From positions 17,112-81,111 of the forward strand of contig CBDDBX010000042.1 in the NCBI GenBank assembly GCA_965225955.1: a stretch of 64,000 nt of DNA, given 5' to 3'. The stretch is from CBDDBX01 sp965225955. Its GTDB lineage: Bacteria; Acidobacteriota; Aminicenantia; UBA2199. Below are positions 52,832 to 61,265 of the stretch, in pieces (position 1 is the first letter of the stretch; every line of letters begins with the position of its first letter). The translations under genes were made by a program, and so were the position numbers. The notes under the pieces are model-generated. The model ran no database searches and was not told the origin of the DNA. It saw only the letters and a list, made by a program, of their open reading frames with translations.

Positions 52832-53336
52832 CAGGATAGGTAATAAGAGTCTTCAGATCTTCAGGCTTTGTGTTCTGGGGATTATTAATATACTGATCCA
52901 TTACAGGATACATAACCTGATAACCACTCTTTTCACCAAAAGCTTTAACTTTCCCGTATGCCTGATGTAATTTGCTATAACTTCCTTTATGAAGGTACTG
53001 AACAGCTTTACCGGCTTTTATAGCTTTTATTACCAGAGGAGCTGTTACTTTTGTACCTGAGGCTACAGGGAAACCTACAGCCCATTTAAGATCTGCAGCT
53101 GCAACCTCTTCAGGAGAATTGAAGTAAATACTGGAGAAAGTGCCTGCCGGTGCAAGCCCCTGTTTAAAGAACTCGTTCATAAATTTACCAATGTTGGCAG
53201 ACATATTACTATATGGTCCGCTGCACTCCATAACCGCAACAGTCAACTCTTTTGTGTCAACTATCTCTGGTTTCTCCTGTGCACTGAGTCCTGCAACAAA
53301 AGCTAATACAAGTACAACTACTAAATATTTCTTCAT
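52818..53336 (-). CDS. Exported GyrI-like/effector-binding domain protein
   Basis: A 172-residue protein with a signal peptide (KKYLVVVLVLAFVAGLSAQ) and a body that resembles the GyrI-like small-molecule-binding fold (ELTVAVMECSGPYSNMSANI, LKWAVGFPVASGTKV, VQYLHKGSYSKLHQAYGKVK). It has no DNA-binding part. Its 3' end overlaps that of the convergent methyltransferase by 14 bases. Ligand unknown. Confidence 0.72.
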   Translation of the reverse strand: MKKYLVVVLVLAFVAGLSAQEKPEIVDTKELTVAVMECSGPYSNMSANIGKFMNEFFKQGLAPAGTFSSIYFNSPEEVAAADLKWAVGFPVASGTKVTAPLVIKAIKAGKAVQYLHKGSYSKLHQAYGKVKAFGEKSGYQVMYPVMDQYINNPQNTKPEDLKTLITYPVKKK

Positions 53337-53350
53337 TCTGTCCTCCGGTT

Positions 53351-53710
53351 TTATCCGATTTTCTCAACGAACTCTATTCTCTCATTATTGGGGCCATCAA
53401 AAAATATCAGACGGCCTTTACCAACAATCTTAGGGTCAGAGATATCTGTTATACCAAAATTTTTCAACTTATCTATCTCCCTGTCCAGAGATTCAACCTT
53501 AAAGGCAATATGCTCTACAGGGCCATATCCACGGCTTTTATTGGATGCTTTATATATAAGCTCAACTACTGTTCCATGAGCTTCGAGAAAAACGATCCTC
53601 ATTTCAGGGTAACTGTAATCTTTCAGTATTTTACAACCAAGAAGCTCTACATAAAATTTCATAGAAGCCTCAATATTTATAACTCTTATACCTATATGTC
53701 CAAATTCCAA
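53351..53710 (-). CDS. VOC-family (glyoxalase-like) protein
   Basis: A 119-residue single-domain protein with the beta-alpha-beta-beta-beta pattern of the vicinal-oxygen-chelate family: FGHIGIRVINIEASMKFYVE, LLGCKILKDY, GPVEHIAFKVESLDREIDKL, IFFDGPNNERIEFVEKIG. The metal-binding positions (His, Glu, His, Glu) are present. Substrate cannot be assigned; glyoxalase I or methylmalonyl-CoA epimerase-like activity are possible. Confidence 0.8.
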   Translation of the reverse strand: MEFGHIGIRVINIEASMKFYVELLGCKILKDYSYPEMRIVFLEAHGTVVELIYKASNKSRGYGPVEHIAFKVESLDREIDKLKNFGITDISDPKIVGKGRLIFFDGPNNERIEFVEKIG

Positions 53711-53745
53711 ATATCCATCCTCCCTTATCGTTGATACAGAGCAGA

Positions 53746-54645
53746 TTATACCATAGACCGGGTTCTTTTCATGAACAGAACCACCCCTGAACCATAGACC
53801 TGTACCCTCACACCGGTTTTCATAAAGATGAAAACCTGTTGCAGAATGAACATCAGGAAAACCCAGAACATACTGCTTTCAGGCATAACTGTTGAGAGCT
53901 CCAGATAGCAGATTGTTATAAGTACATATCCGACAGCATTCAGAATGAAGAGCCCTGTTACAGCAATCAGATTGCTCATAACAAACCTGAAACTCTGAAA
54001 GAACCATCTTACCGCTTTAGTACTGTCATTTCCCGCCATTCCGATTCTGGCATAATCAGCAACTGTTGAGATAAAGAAGAATATTCCACCTATAATAAAA
54101 ACCCGTCCCAGCCTGATCATAATAAGAGTAAATTCAGACTCCGCAGTCTCTTTGGAAAGCGTTGTTATCAACTCCCATATCATTACAGCTCCCCCTGCAA
54201 GTATTACAGTCAGAGGTACTGTTACAAGAGCCAGTCTCAAATATCTTCCCCAGTATTTCCCGCAATCTGCAAAGAAACCACTAAATGTAAGTTTTTCTGA
54301 TTTCTTATACAATCTCCCCACAATACCACCACTAAGAAAGGTATTGATAAAAGCATATATACCAGCAGATATCATTATGCTTACCAGAACAGGAGTTAAA
54401 CTACTCTGATACTTATATATAAAATCTGTTACCCAGTACAGATCAAAACCAGCTCTCATTCTGTCGCCGGAAAGGGAATTGCTTAATTCACCACTCATAA
54501 GATTGTAAAAAGGAAGAAACACTATTAATGCAAACAGTATATTAACTCCCCATAAATATAGTGAAAGTCTCCAGCTCTTTGCCGTCAGGCTGAGCCCTTT
54601 AATATATGATTTAACTGCTCCGTTTTCAGCCATTTCACCCTCCAT
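53746..54645 (-). CDS. Integral membrane protein, six predicted segments, unknown function
   Basis: A 299-residue protein with about six hydrophobic segments (for example YLWGVNILFALIVFLPFYNL and LIAVTGLFILNAVGYVLITI). I recognise no family with confidence. It overlaps the end of the M1 peptidase gene by one base and is probably made with it. A cytoplasmic or membrane-associated partner role for that peptidase is only a guess. Confidence 0.65.
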   Translation of the reverse strand: MEGEMAENGAVKSYIKGLSLTAKSWRLSLYLWGVNILFALIVFLPFYNLMSGELSNSLSGDRMRAGFDLYWVTDFIYKYQSSLTPVLVSIMISAGIYAFINTFLSGGIVGRLYKKSEKLTFSGFFADCGKYWGRYLRLALVTVPLTVILAGGAVMIWELITTLSKETAESEFTLIMIRLGRVFIIGGIFFFISTVADYARIGMAGNDSTKAVRWFFQSFRFVMSNLIAVTGLFILNAVGYVLITICYLELSTVMPESSMFWVFLMFILQQVFIFMKTGVRVQVYGSGVVLFMKRTRSMV

Positions 54646-56687
54646 TAAACTGCAGATGAAGTAAACATCAGAAGGTTCTGTATCCAGAACAGGAGTTTAC
54701 TTCCCCATCTCTTTGAAGCTCTTCCGTCAGCTTCAACTCTTTTACTGTTATTTGTAAAATTACTATCCATAAGGAATACTCTGTCAGGGTCAAGTTCTGC
54801 ATGGACAATCTGTGATTTACCCTGGTAGGTATACCTTTTCCATGAAGATGCACCATCCCACAGTTCAATCTTCTCTTTTCCATCATCAAATACCATACGG
54901 ACTTTGATTTTTACGTCCCCTCCGACTCTGGCCTCTCCAAAATTTCTTACCAGTACTGTAGATTCATAGAGATCTTCCTTACTCTCCTTTTCACCTTTGG
55001 GAAAGTTAACCTGTTTACCATTTTTTCTGAAATATCCTGCAGGCTCTCTGACCTTCTTTACAGTTACAGAACCAATACCATAATCCATAGCTCTGGTACT
55101 GTTCATAAACTCTTCAAAGAACCAGTTAAAATCCCTGCCGGTTACCTTATTAACAGTCTCAATGAAATCTGCTGTTTCAGGATGTTTATAGCGGAAATTC
55201 ATATGGAAGGTTCTGAGAACCCTGAGCATCATGTCTTCTCCCAGAATACGTTCAAGAGATTCTATTACTGTTGCCGCTCTTCCATAAACATTTGAGCTGT
55301 AGGAGCTTCCATTCATAAACTCCCAGGAGTTTGTAAAAACCGGATCTACCTTAGCAACAAAAATTGCTGAAGCTCTGTTTAGAAAAGTCTTATCCACTCT
55401 GAAATTCCTTACATATCTCTCCATAGGGATACCCATTACTGGCAGAGGAATTCTGGGGTTACCAAAGAGGGCTTTGGCGACCTTACCATCAGAGTAACTG
55501 TTAATACCTTCATCCAGCCACGCCTCTTCAAACTCATTGTTTGCGCATAAACCGTACCAGAAGTTGTGACCGAATTCATGAATAGTTACATATTCAGGAA
55601 CCATACGGCTTTCAGATTTATAGTAGCCTGTACCTGCTGTGATGAGTGTTGGATACTCCATACCGCCACAGGCTGTTCTGAATGGAGGGTCTATAAGAGT
55701 CATGGTTTCATAAGGATATCTTCCATACCATAACCCATAATATTTAATAGAACCTTTAAGAGCATCAAAGTGTTTCTCAATCTGGTCCTTATGTTCAGGA
55801 TTAATCAGCAGAATCATCTTAACATCTGAAAGCTTCACCTCTTCAACCGGTAGCTGAAGTTGTGCTGCAACTTTTTTATACTCTTCCGGTGTAACTTCTT
55901 TATCAGCTATAAAATCCCGTTCAACTTTTATATAGTCAGGATCAACTGTCCATGCAAAATCGTGGACTCTCTTCTGTTCAAAAGTGTAAGTAACTGTTTT
56001 TTTGCTGTGATCTTTTGCGATATTTATCTGTTTACCACTGGAGCCGATAACAAACTCCTGAGGCACTGTCATTTTTACCCTGAAATCTGCAAATGGAGCA
56101 TAAAACTCACTGTTTTTATGAAAGTGGTGACAGTTCCACCCTTTACCTTCTTCATAAACTCCGGGTTTAGGATACCACTGACCAAAAAAGTAGCCGTTCT
56201 GATAATATCCGGTTCTCATTATTGTTCTGGGTATTCTGGACTTAAATTCCATATTAAGGGTAACAGTTTCTCCAGGTTTCACCGGTTCTTCAAAAACCAC
56301 CCTCATAACAGTCTCATCTCCCTCAGGATGTGGAGTATCAACCATGACAAATTCCGGTTCACCTTTCACCGGAGAGATTGATGTAACTTCAATCCACCCG
56401 AGCTGGCTCTTTGCTGCCCTTTTTCTGAACAGTGAACTACCTGAACGACGGTACTCCCGTCCCACAGCACTCTTCTCATTCTTAAAAGCATTCCAGTAAA
56501 GATGCAGGTACATATCTTCAACTGTATCCTGGGTCTGGTTAGTCCAGACAATTTTTTCTTTACCATAAAGCATCCTCTTACCATGATCCAGGCGTACATC
56601 GATATCGTACTTAAGACCTGTTTCTGCTGACAGATAAACTCCGGCTGTTAATGACAGAATTATCCCCCAAACCAATTTTTTCAACAT
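54645..56687 (-). CDS. Exported M1-family metallopeptidase
   Basis: A 680-residue zinc peptidase with signal peptide (LKKLVWGIILSLTAGVYLSA), beta-rich N-terminal domain, CGGMEYPTL in the position of the aminopeptidase GxMEN loop, and the zinc site HEFGHNFWYGLCANNEFEEA (HExxH, then Glu 18 residues on) followed by WLDEG. The ATG at 56687 has GGAGG five bases upstream; the longer frame is unlikely. It probably trims peptides outside the cytoplasm. Confidence 0.92.
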   Translation of the reverse strand: MLKKLVWGIILSLTAGVYLSAETGLKYDIDVRLDHGKRMLYGKEKIVWTNQTQDTVEDMYLHLYWNAFKNEKSAVGREYRRSGSSLFRKRAAKSQLGWIEVTSISPVKGEPEFVMVDTPHPEGDETVMRVVFEEPVKPGETVTLNMEFKSRIPRTIMRTGYYQNGYFFGQWYPKPGVYEEGKGWNCHHFHKNSEFYAPFADFRVKMTVPQEFVIGSSGKQINIAKDHSKKTVTYTFEQKRVHDFAWTVDPDYIKVERDFIADKEVTPEEYKKVAAQLQLPVEEVKLSDVKMILLINPEHKDQIEKHFDALKGSIKYYGLWYGRYPYETMTLIDPPFRTACGGMEYPTLITAGTGYYKSESRMVPEYVTIHEFGHNFWYGLCANNEFEEAWLDEGINSYSDGKVAKALFGNPRIPLPVMGIPMERYVRNFRVDKTFLNRASAIFVAKVDPVFTNSWEFMNGSSYSSNVYGRAATVIESLERILGEDMMLRVLRTFHMNFRYKHPETADFIETVNKVTGRDFNWFFEEFMNSTRAMDYGIGSVTVKKVREPAGYFRKNGKQVNFPKGEKESKEDLYESTVLVRNFGEARVGGDVKIKVRMVFDDGKEKIELWDGASSWKRYTYQGKSQIVHAELDPDRVFLMDSNFTNNSKRVEADGRASKRWGSKLLFWIQNLLMFTSSAV

Positions 56688-56975
56688 CAATACCTCCGGT
56701 TGTAGATAAAGTTTCTGTAAAAAGACCAATTCATAGATCCTCAATTCCGATTATACGGCATTACAATTTTTTTGTTCTGTTTTATGAATAGATAGGGATT
56801 AAAAAAATTTCTTTACAAATAACTTTGGAACTATCTTTATTGCAACATTCTGTGAAAATGCACTATAATGGTCTCTCGTAAAATGAAATACAGGTTCACA
56901 GATTCTGCTTATTCTAAGTTTCCGGTGCTGTTTTTAAGTAGAAAATTTCTTTCCACGCCTTTACTATAGAAACTA

Positions 56976-58406
56976 TTGATGAAAATATTTATACTGCTTT
57001 TATTATTAACTGGTATCCCTGCCATTGCAACAGATAAGAAATCTGTAAAAAAACATATTGAAGATCTCAAAGCTTTTAAGCATCTTGTTCAACTCAAACA
57101 GAGAGCTGCTGCCAGTGTAAAACACAGTCCCGCACTGGCTCTGAAATACTCAGAAGAAGGTATAACTGAACTTCTTAAACTTAAAAATAATCCAGGCAAC
57201 AGAGTGAGAAGCCCCAACAAAATGCTGGCAGAGTTCTACTTTACAAAAGGCCAGTCATTACTCCATATGCTCAGATATAAAGAAGCAGCAGATATTTATC
57301 ATAAATCCCTCGATATTTTTAAACATCTTAAATCTGAAGACAGAATATACAGATGTTATAACTCTCTGGGTAATGCATATCTTAAAATGACTGATAGTGT
57401 TAATGCTATTAAATACTATAATCTGGCACTGAAAGGTTATGAGAAATTCAAAGAGCTTCATAGAGTAGCTGGCACACTAAGGTCCATAGGACGGGTATAT
57501 TATCAGCTTGGTACATACGATAAATCCCTCAAATATTACACAGATTCCCTGAAAATCTACAGAAGCAAAAGTAACAGACTGGAAATAGCAGAACTTCTCA
57601 ACTATATCGGAACAGTACATTTCATGTTGAAAGATTACGACAGATCTGAAGAGTTTATTAATGAAGCACTGGAAATTCATAAAGATCTGAAAAATATTGC
57701 AGGTATAGCAACTTACTATACAAATTATGGTAACATCGCCTCAAAACGTGGGAAATATAAAGAAGCTCTGCAATATTACAATAAATCACTTGAACTGTCC
57801 AAAAAAGCAGGCAGAATGAAAGAGACTGCCATTGTTATGGGTAATATTGGCCTTATCTACTGTAAGAAAGAGTTCAGAGATCTTGACAAAGCTCTTGATT
57901 ACCATATGAAGGCTTATAAGTTAAGGCAGGCCACAAAAGACAGATGGGGAATCATACGCACCCAGATATACATAGGTTTTGTATACATTCTCAAAAAAGA
58001 TTTCAGTAAATCCCTTGAATTTCTGAACAGAAGCCTTAAAAGAGCTGAGGAGCAGAAAGCTACTTCACTTATCAACAGTAGCCTTATGCAACTATACAGA
58101 TGTTACAACTCAATGGGTGATCATAAAAAAGCTCTTAGTTACTATAAAAGAGCTGTGAAAATAAGAGAGAAGTTATTTAATGAGAAGTACAAAATCCGTA
58201 TTGCTCTGATAAATGCCCGTAATGAGATTGAGAAGAGAGAGAGAGAGTTAAAACTTATTGAAACTGAAAGAAGAGCCAGAGAACTTGAGCTTGAAAAAGA
58301 GAGAAGTCAGGAGAGGCAGATTGCTATTATTGCAGCTATTCTTATTACTTTAATCATAATTCAGTATATACTTCATCTCCGCAGAAAAAAAAGACCCCTC
58401 AAATAA
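56976..58406 (+). CDS. TPR-repeat sensor-like membrane protein without output domain
   Basis: A 476-residue protein with a signal peptide (KIFILLLLLTGIPAIA), about eight TPR repeats (CYNSLGNAYLKMTDSVNAIK, YTNYGNIASKRGKYKEALQY), a highly charged coiled coil (EIEKRERELKLIETERRARE) and one C-terminal membrane helix (IAIIAAILITLIIIQYILHL). This is the layout of TPR histidine kinases or transcription factors, but it ends ten residues after the helix. An eight-A run just before the stop was examined; no coding sequence follows in any frame. It may work through a separate kinase. Confidence 0.75.
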   Translation: MMKIFILLLLLTGIPAIATDKKSVKKHIEDLKAFKHLVQLKQRAAASVKHSPALALKYSEEGITELLKLKNNPGNRVRSPNKMLAEFYFTKGQSLLHMLRYKEAADIYHKSLDIFKHLKSEDRIYRCYNSLGNAYLKMTDSVNAIKYYNLALKGYEKFKELHRVAGTLRSIGRVYYQLGTYDKSLKYYTDSLKIYRSKSNRLEIAELLNYIGTVHFMLKDYDRSEEFINEALEIHKDLKNIAGIATYYTNYGNIASKRGKYKEALQYYNKSLELSKKAGRMKETAIVMGNIGLIYCKKEFRDLDKALDYHMKAYKLRQATKDRWGIIRTQIYIGFVYILKKDFSKSLEFLNRSLKRAEEQKATSLINSSLMQLYRCYNSMGDHKKALSYYKRAVKIREKLFNEKYKIRIALINARNEIEKRERELKLIETERRARELELEKERSQERQIAIIAAILITLIIIQYILHLRRKKRPLK

Positions 58407-58483
58407 TCCCTGATTTTTTACTTCATAATTACCAGACTTTTATATGTTGTAATCTGAAAGAACTGTTAGCTTCAGGTATATCC

Positions 58484-58583
58484 GGCTTCTAATTGGTTTA
58501 ATGTTTAAAAAACGTAGATTTTGAAGAGGGCGTCAGGTAACGGACCTGTTCCCTCCAATATCTGAAGATCTACAACCGCTTCA
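58484..58583. repeat. 100-base repeat, copy 1, including a hairpin
   Basis: A non-coding sequence (AATTGGTTTAATGTTTAAAA through ACAACCGCTTCA) is about 85-90 percent identical by eye to 59782-59879. It ends at the stop codon of the propeller gene at 58581. The central inverted repeat GAGGG...CCCTC, on the minus strand, could end transcription. The two copies bracket the propeller gene. Confidence 0.75.
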
Positions 58584-59714
58584 CTGATTGATAACAAGTT
58601 TATGTATCTGAACAGTTGGCACCTCGGCTTCAACATCAGCACCAATAAGATAGCCATCTTCTGAAATATCAAAGAAGGTCAGATCATTTTTAAGTTCTGT
58701 TTCTGAAATAAGCTTACCAGACTCATCAAAAACCAGAAATAGGTGTTTATGAGTATCTGCATGATAGATCCCACTATTCTGATACTTTAAAAAGACAAAA
58801 TACCTATTTTTATATATAAATAAAGAATCCAATCTGATTCTATTCGAATCAGACTTCATCTTTGATCCGGGTCTAAAAATCTGATGGGCCAGTTCCTGGT
58901 TATAATACCATTCTGGCAGTTGATATTCTGGATCAGCTTCATATTTAAGAATCTGTTTAATAGATCCGGTTTTATTTAAGAGAAATATATCTACCGGAGC
59001 TCTTGAGGTTCGGAAACCAATTAAAATATCACCACTTTCAACTGAATAGCATGCCTGAACTACCGTACCAAATTTTTTTATCCCTTCATCCCTTTTATTA
59101 CCGCTTTTATATTCACCAAACCAGTGACGATTAAAATAGCTCCTGTACTCTTCCCCTCTTCTATTAATGAGAGCTATCCGTCCATGATCCTGCCCATAAT
59201 TGTTATAGAAATTAATAGTAATAAGAGAGTCATTATCCGCTATGCCTTTTATTCTGGCAACTGAGGGTTCAATCTTTCTGGAAGAGAGGAACTTTAAGTC
59301 TGAATCATATATTGATAGTCTGTCATTTGAAACATCATGGGCATATAGTTTGTTATCTTCTACAAGAATACTTTGCAGACTTATAAATTCTTTTGGCCCC
59401 TGACCGTGCTTTCCGGTTCTTACAATATGCTTTCCATCAAAACTATATTTTGCAATACAATACCCTTTAAAATCAGCTACATAGAAGTTCTTATTTGCAT
59501 CAAACTTAACATCCCTTACTTTGACAAAAATGTAATTCCTGTCATCATCATTGCCGATAGTTCTTATGTGTTGCAATCTAAAAGAGCTATTCATTTCAGG
59601 CATCTCTACCCTTTTATTCTCATCTGATTTACCCGTAACGATTCCCTCTTTACTATCCCTTCCACATGAGATAAAAGAGAGTAAAATAATAAAAATAATA
59701 ACAATCCTACTCAT
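58581..59714 (-). CDS. 6-bladed beta-propeller lipoprotein
   Basis: A 377-residue lipoprotein: signal SRIVIIFIILLSFIS then C (lipobox FISC), followed by propeller blades (VKFDANKNFYVADFKGYCIA, HIVRTGKHGQGPKEFISLQS, HLFLVFDESGKLISETELKN). The ATG at 59714 has GGAGGGCTT before it; the frame runs back to 59753 without another site. It is a distant relative of the two secreted propellers at 35336 and 36450. Ligand or partner unknown. Confidence 0.83.
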   Translation of the reverse strand: MSRIVIIFIILLSFISCGRDSKEGIVTGKSDENKRVEMPEMNSSFRLQHIRTIGNDDDRNYIFVKVRDVKFDANKNFYVADFKGYCIAKYSFDGKHIVRTGKHGQGPKEFISLQSILVEDNKLYAHDVSNDRLSIYDSDLKFLSSRKIEPSVARIKGIADNDSLITINFYNNYGQDHGRIALINRRGEEYRSYFNRHWFGEYKSGNKRDEGIKKFGTVVQACYSVESGDILIGFRTSRAPVDIFLLNKTGSIKQILKYEADPEYQLPEWYYNQELAHQIFRPGSKMKSDSNRIRLDSLFIYKNRYFVFLKYQNSGIYHADTHKHLFLVFDESGKLISETELKNDLTFFDISEDGYLIGADVEAEVPTVQIHKLVINQ

Positions 59715-59781
59715 AAGCCCTCCATTTATTCTATAATATACAATTAACATCAATTTAGCCGGGCTATTATAGTAATAATCT

Positions 59782-59879
59782 GGCCTTTAATTGGGTTAAT
59801 GTTTAAAACGTAGATTTTAAAGAGGGAGTCAGGTACCGGACTTGCTCCCTCCAATATCTAAAGATTTACAACCGCTTCA
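59782..59879. repeat. 100-base repeat, copy 2, including a terminator-like hairpin
   Basis: Second copy of the 58484-58583 repeat. Here the hairpin is stronger: on the minus strand GAGGGAG...CTCCCTC with AGTC/GACT continuing inside, followed by TTTAAAAT. It sits 3' of the gene at 60014, or directly after its extended frame (stop at 59899). Confidence 0.75.
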
Positions 59880-60013
59880 AACAAAATCCTTAATACAGCT
59901 AAATTAATTTTTCTTTGTAAATTGTATATTCACCTTCATCATTCTCATAAAGATAGTAATAAAACCCTCTGTCAAAACAGGTAAAATTGCTCTGATTTGA
60001 AATATCAATGCCA

Positions 60014-60625
60014 TCATCTTTTAGTAACAATCCGGCAAACCGTTGTACTGTAGTGCCCAAACTGATTCTGCACAACTCGATAAGCAGTTAAAGCATTTTC
60101 TTCACTAAAATCATTTATAAGTGTTCCAATAGCTTCTTCCATCTCCCCGGCTATTTCAGAGACTCTCCAGTGTAACCCTTTAAAGTCAGCTCTCTGTATA
60201 TAACCACACACCTCTCTCATAGTATCCAGTCGATAACGGGGATTATATATAATGTAACAGTAATATTTATAGTTTCTGAAAACATCCTTATAACCTTCAC
60301 TTATACAGACATTATAAGACGCCTGTCTGAAAAAGATCTGAGCCTTTCTGAATAGAGGTAACGACTCTTTTAAAAGCTCATAATCCTTTATATCAAGTTC
60401 GTATTTTGCAAAAGCAAGATTTACTTTGGCAAGAGCCTGAAACAGAAATGAAGCTCCCTGTTTTACATACTGTTCATGAGGCAATTCTGACATTCCTGCA
60501 GCCAATCTCCCTCCCCCGCTACTTCCATCAGGAGGTGCTCCCGGACTTTTATTAGTAACCAGAGTGCCCCAGGAAAAAGAGAACAACAATCCTACTGAAA
60601 TTAATATAACAACTGCTTTTTTCAT
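60014..60625 (-). CDS. Secreted hypothetical protein, possibly longer (to 59899)
   Basis: A 203-residue exported protein of unknown function: signal peptide MKKAVVILISVGLLFSFSWG, a Gly/Ser-rich linker, then a mostly helical domain (FLFQALAKVNLAFAKYELDI). The ATG at 60625 follows GGGGGTTTTTT. As sequenced it stops at 60014 after VCRIVTKR. If one base is removed from CCCAAA at 60057-60062, the frame continues as FGTTVQRFAGLLLKDDG and then GFYYYLYENDEGEYTIYKEK to a stop at 59899, about 40 residues longer. That tail resembles the C-termini of the propeller proteins here. Not resolved. Confidence 0.6.
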   Translation of the reverse strand: MKKAVVILISVGLLFSFSWGTLVTNKSPGAPPDGSSGGGRLAAGMSELPHEQYVKQGASFLFQALAKVNLAFAKYELDIKDYELLKESLPLFRKAQIFFRQASYNVCISEGYKDVFRNYKYYCYIIYNPRYRLDTMREVCGYIQRADFKGLHWRVSEIAGEMEEAIGTLINDFSEENALTAYRVVQNQFGHYSTTVCRIVTKR

Positions 60626-61265
60626 AAAAAACCCCCTATCTATTCTGAATAATTTAGACAACTTCTTCATGTAACCCTCCGGTTATAACTCCCAACAAGT
60701 TATAAAAACTAATAATGTTATGATCACCCTACGATCATTTGAATCTTAAAATATTTAAAAGCGAAAGTCAACTTTTTGATTCAAACAAATACTTTTGCAA
60801 CTTCTCTCTGACTTCCTCACAAACAAACGTACATTCAAATCCAGTTCTACAAACAAAACCATCTAAACAGCAACAAAAACATTTTCAATTTCTTTAAACA
60901 CTCTTAAATTTAATTATATTCTGAGGTTTGCTGTAACAACTCTTTATGAGTACTTTTTCTTATAAACCCATTTTCTATTTTGGAGTAGTATCTTCTACAA
61001 AATGAAGCAGAAACTATATTTCAAAACATGGATAACTCTCTATAAGGTCAATCTAAAGTATCAATATCAAATTCCTTCATACGGAACGCCTGTTTTTTTC
61101 TGTTTCTTCATTAACCGAACTGCTTTGTTGATAATCCTGAATGCAGTGAACTGGATGTACAGTTATACTCTAAAAACAGTAGATACGGATACTGTTATTA
61201 TGCTGACTGGACTACGGAAGAGAAAAGTATCTGCCTTTCAGAATAGATATATGAATAGATAACTA
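60626..61265. other. Non-coding region between two minus-strand genes
   Basis: About 640 AT-rich bases. An 86-codon plus-strand frame (61002-61262) has no ribosome site and no recognisable family; I do not support it as a gene. No RNA gene, hairpin with a T tract or repeat was recognised. The end near 60626-60760 probably holds the promoter of the gene at 60014. Confidence 0.5.

Noticed and set aside
61002..61262. 86-codon plus-strand ORF in the gap before the mannosidase
   Set aside because: No ribosome binding site, no signal or domain, odd composition; most likely chance.
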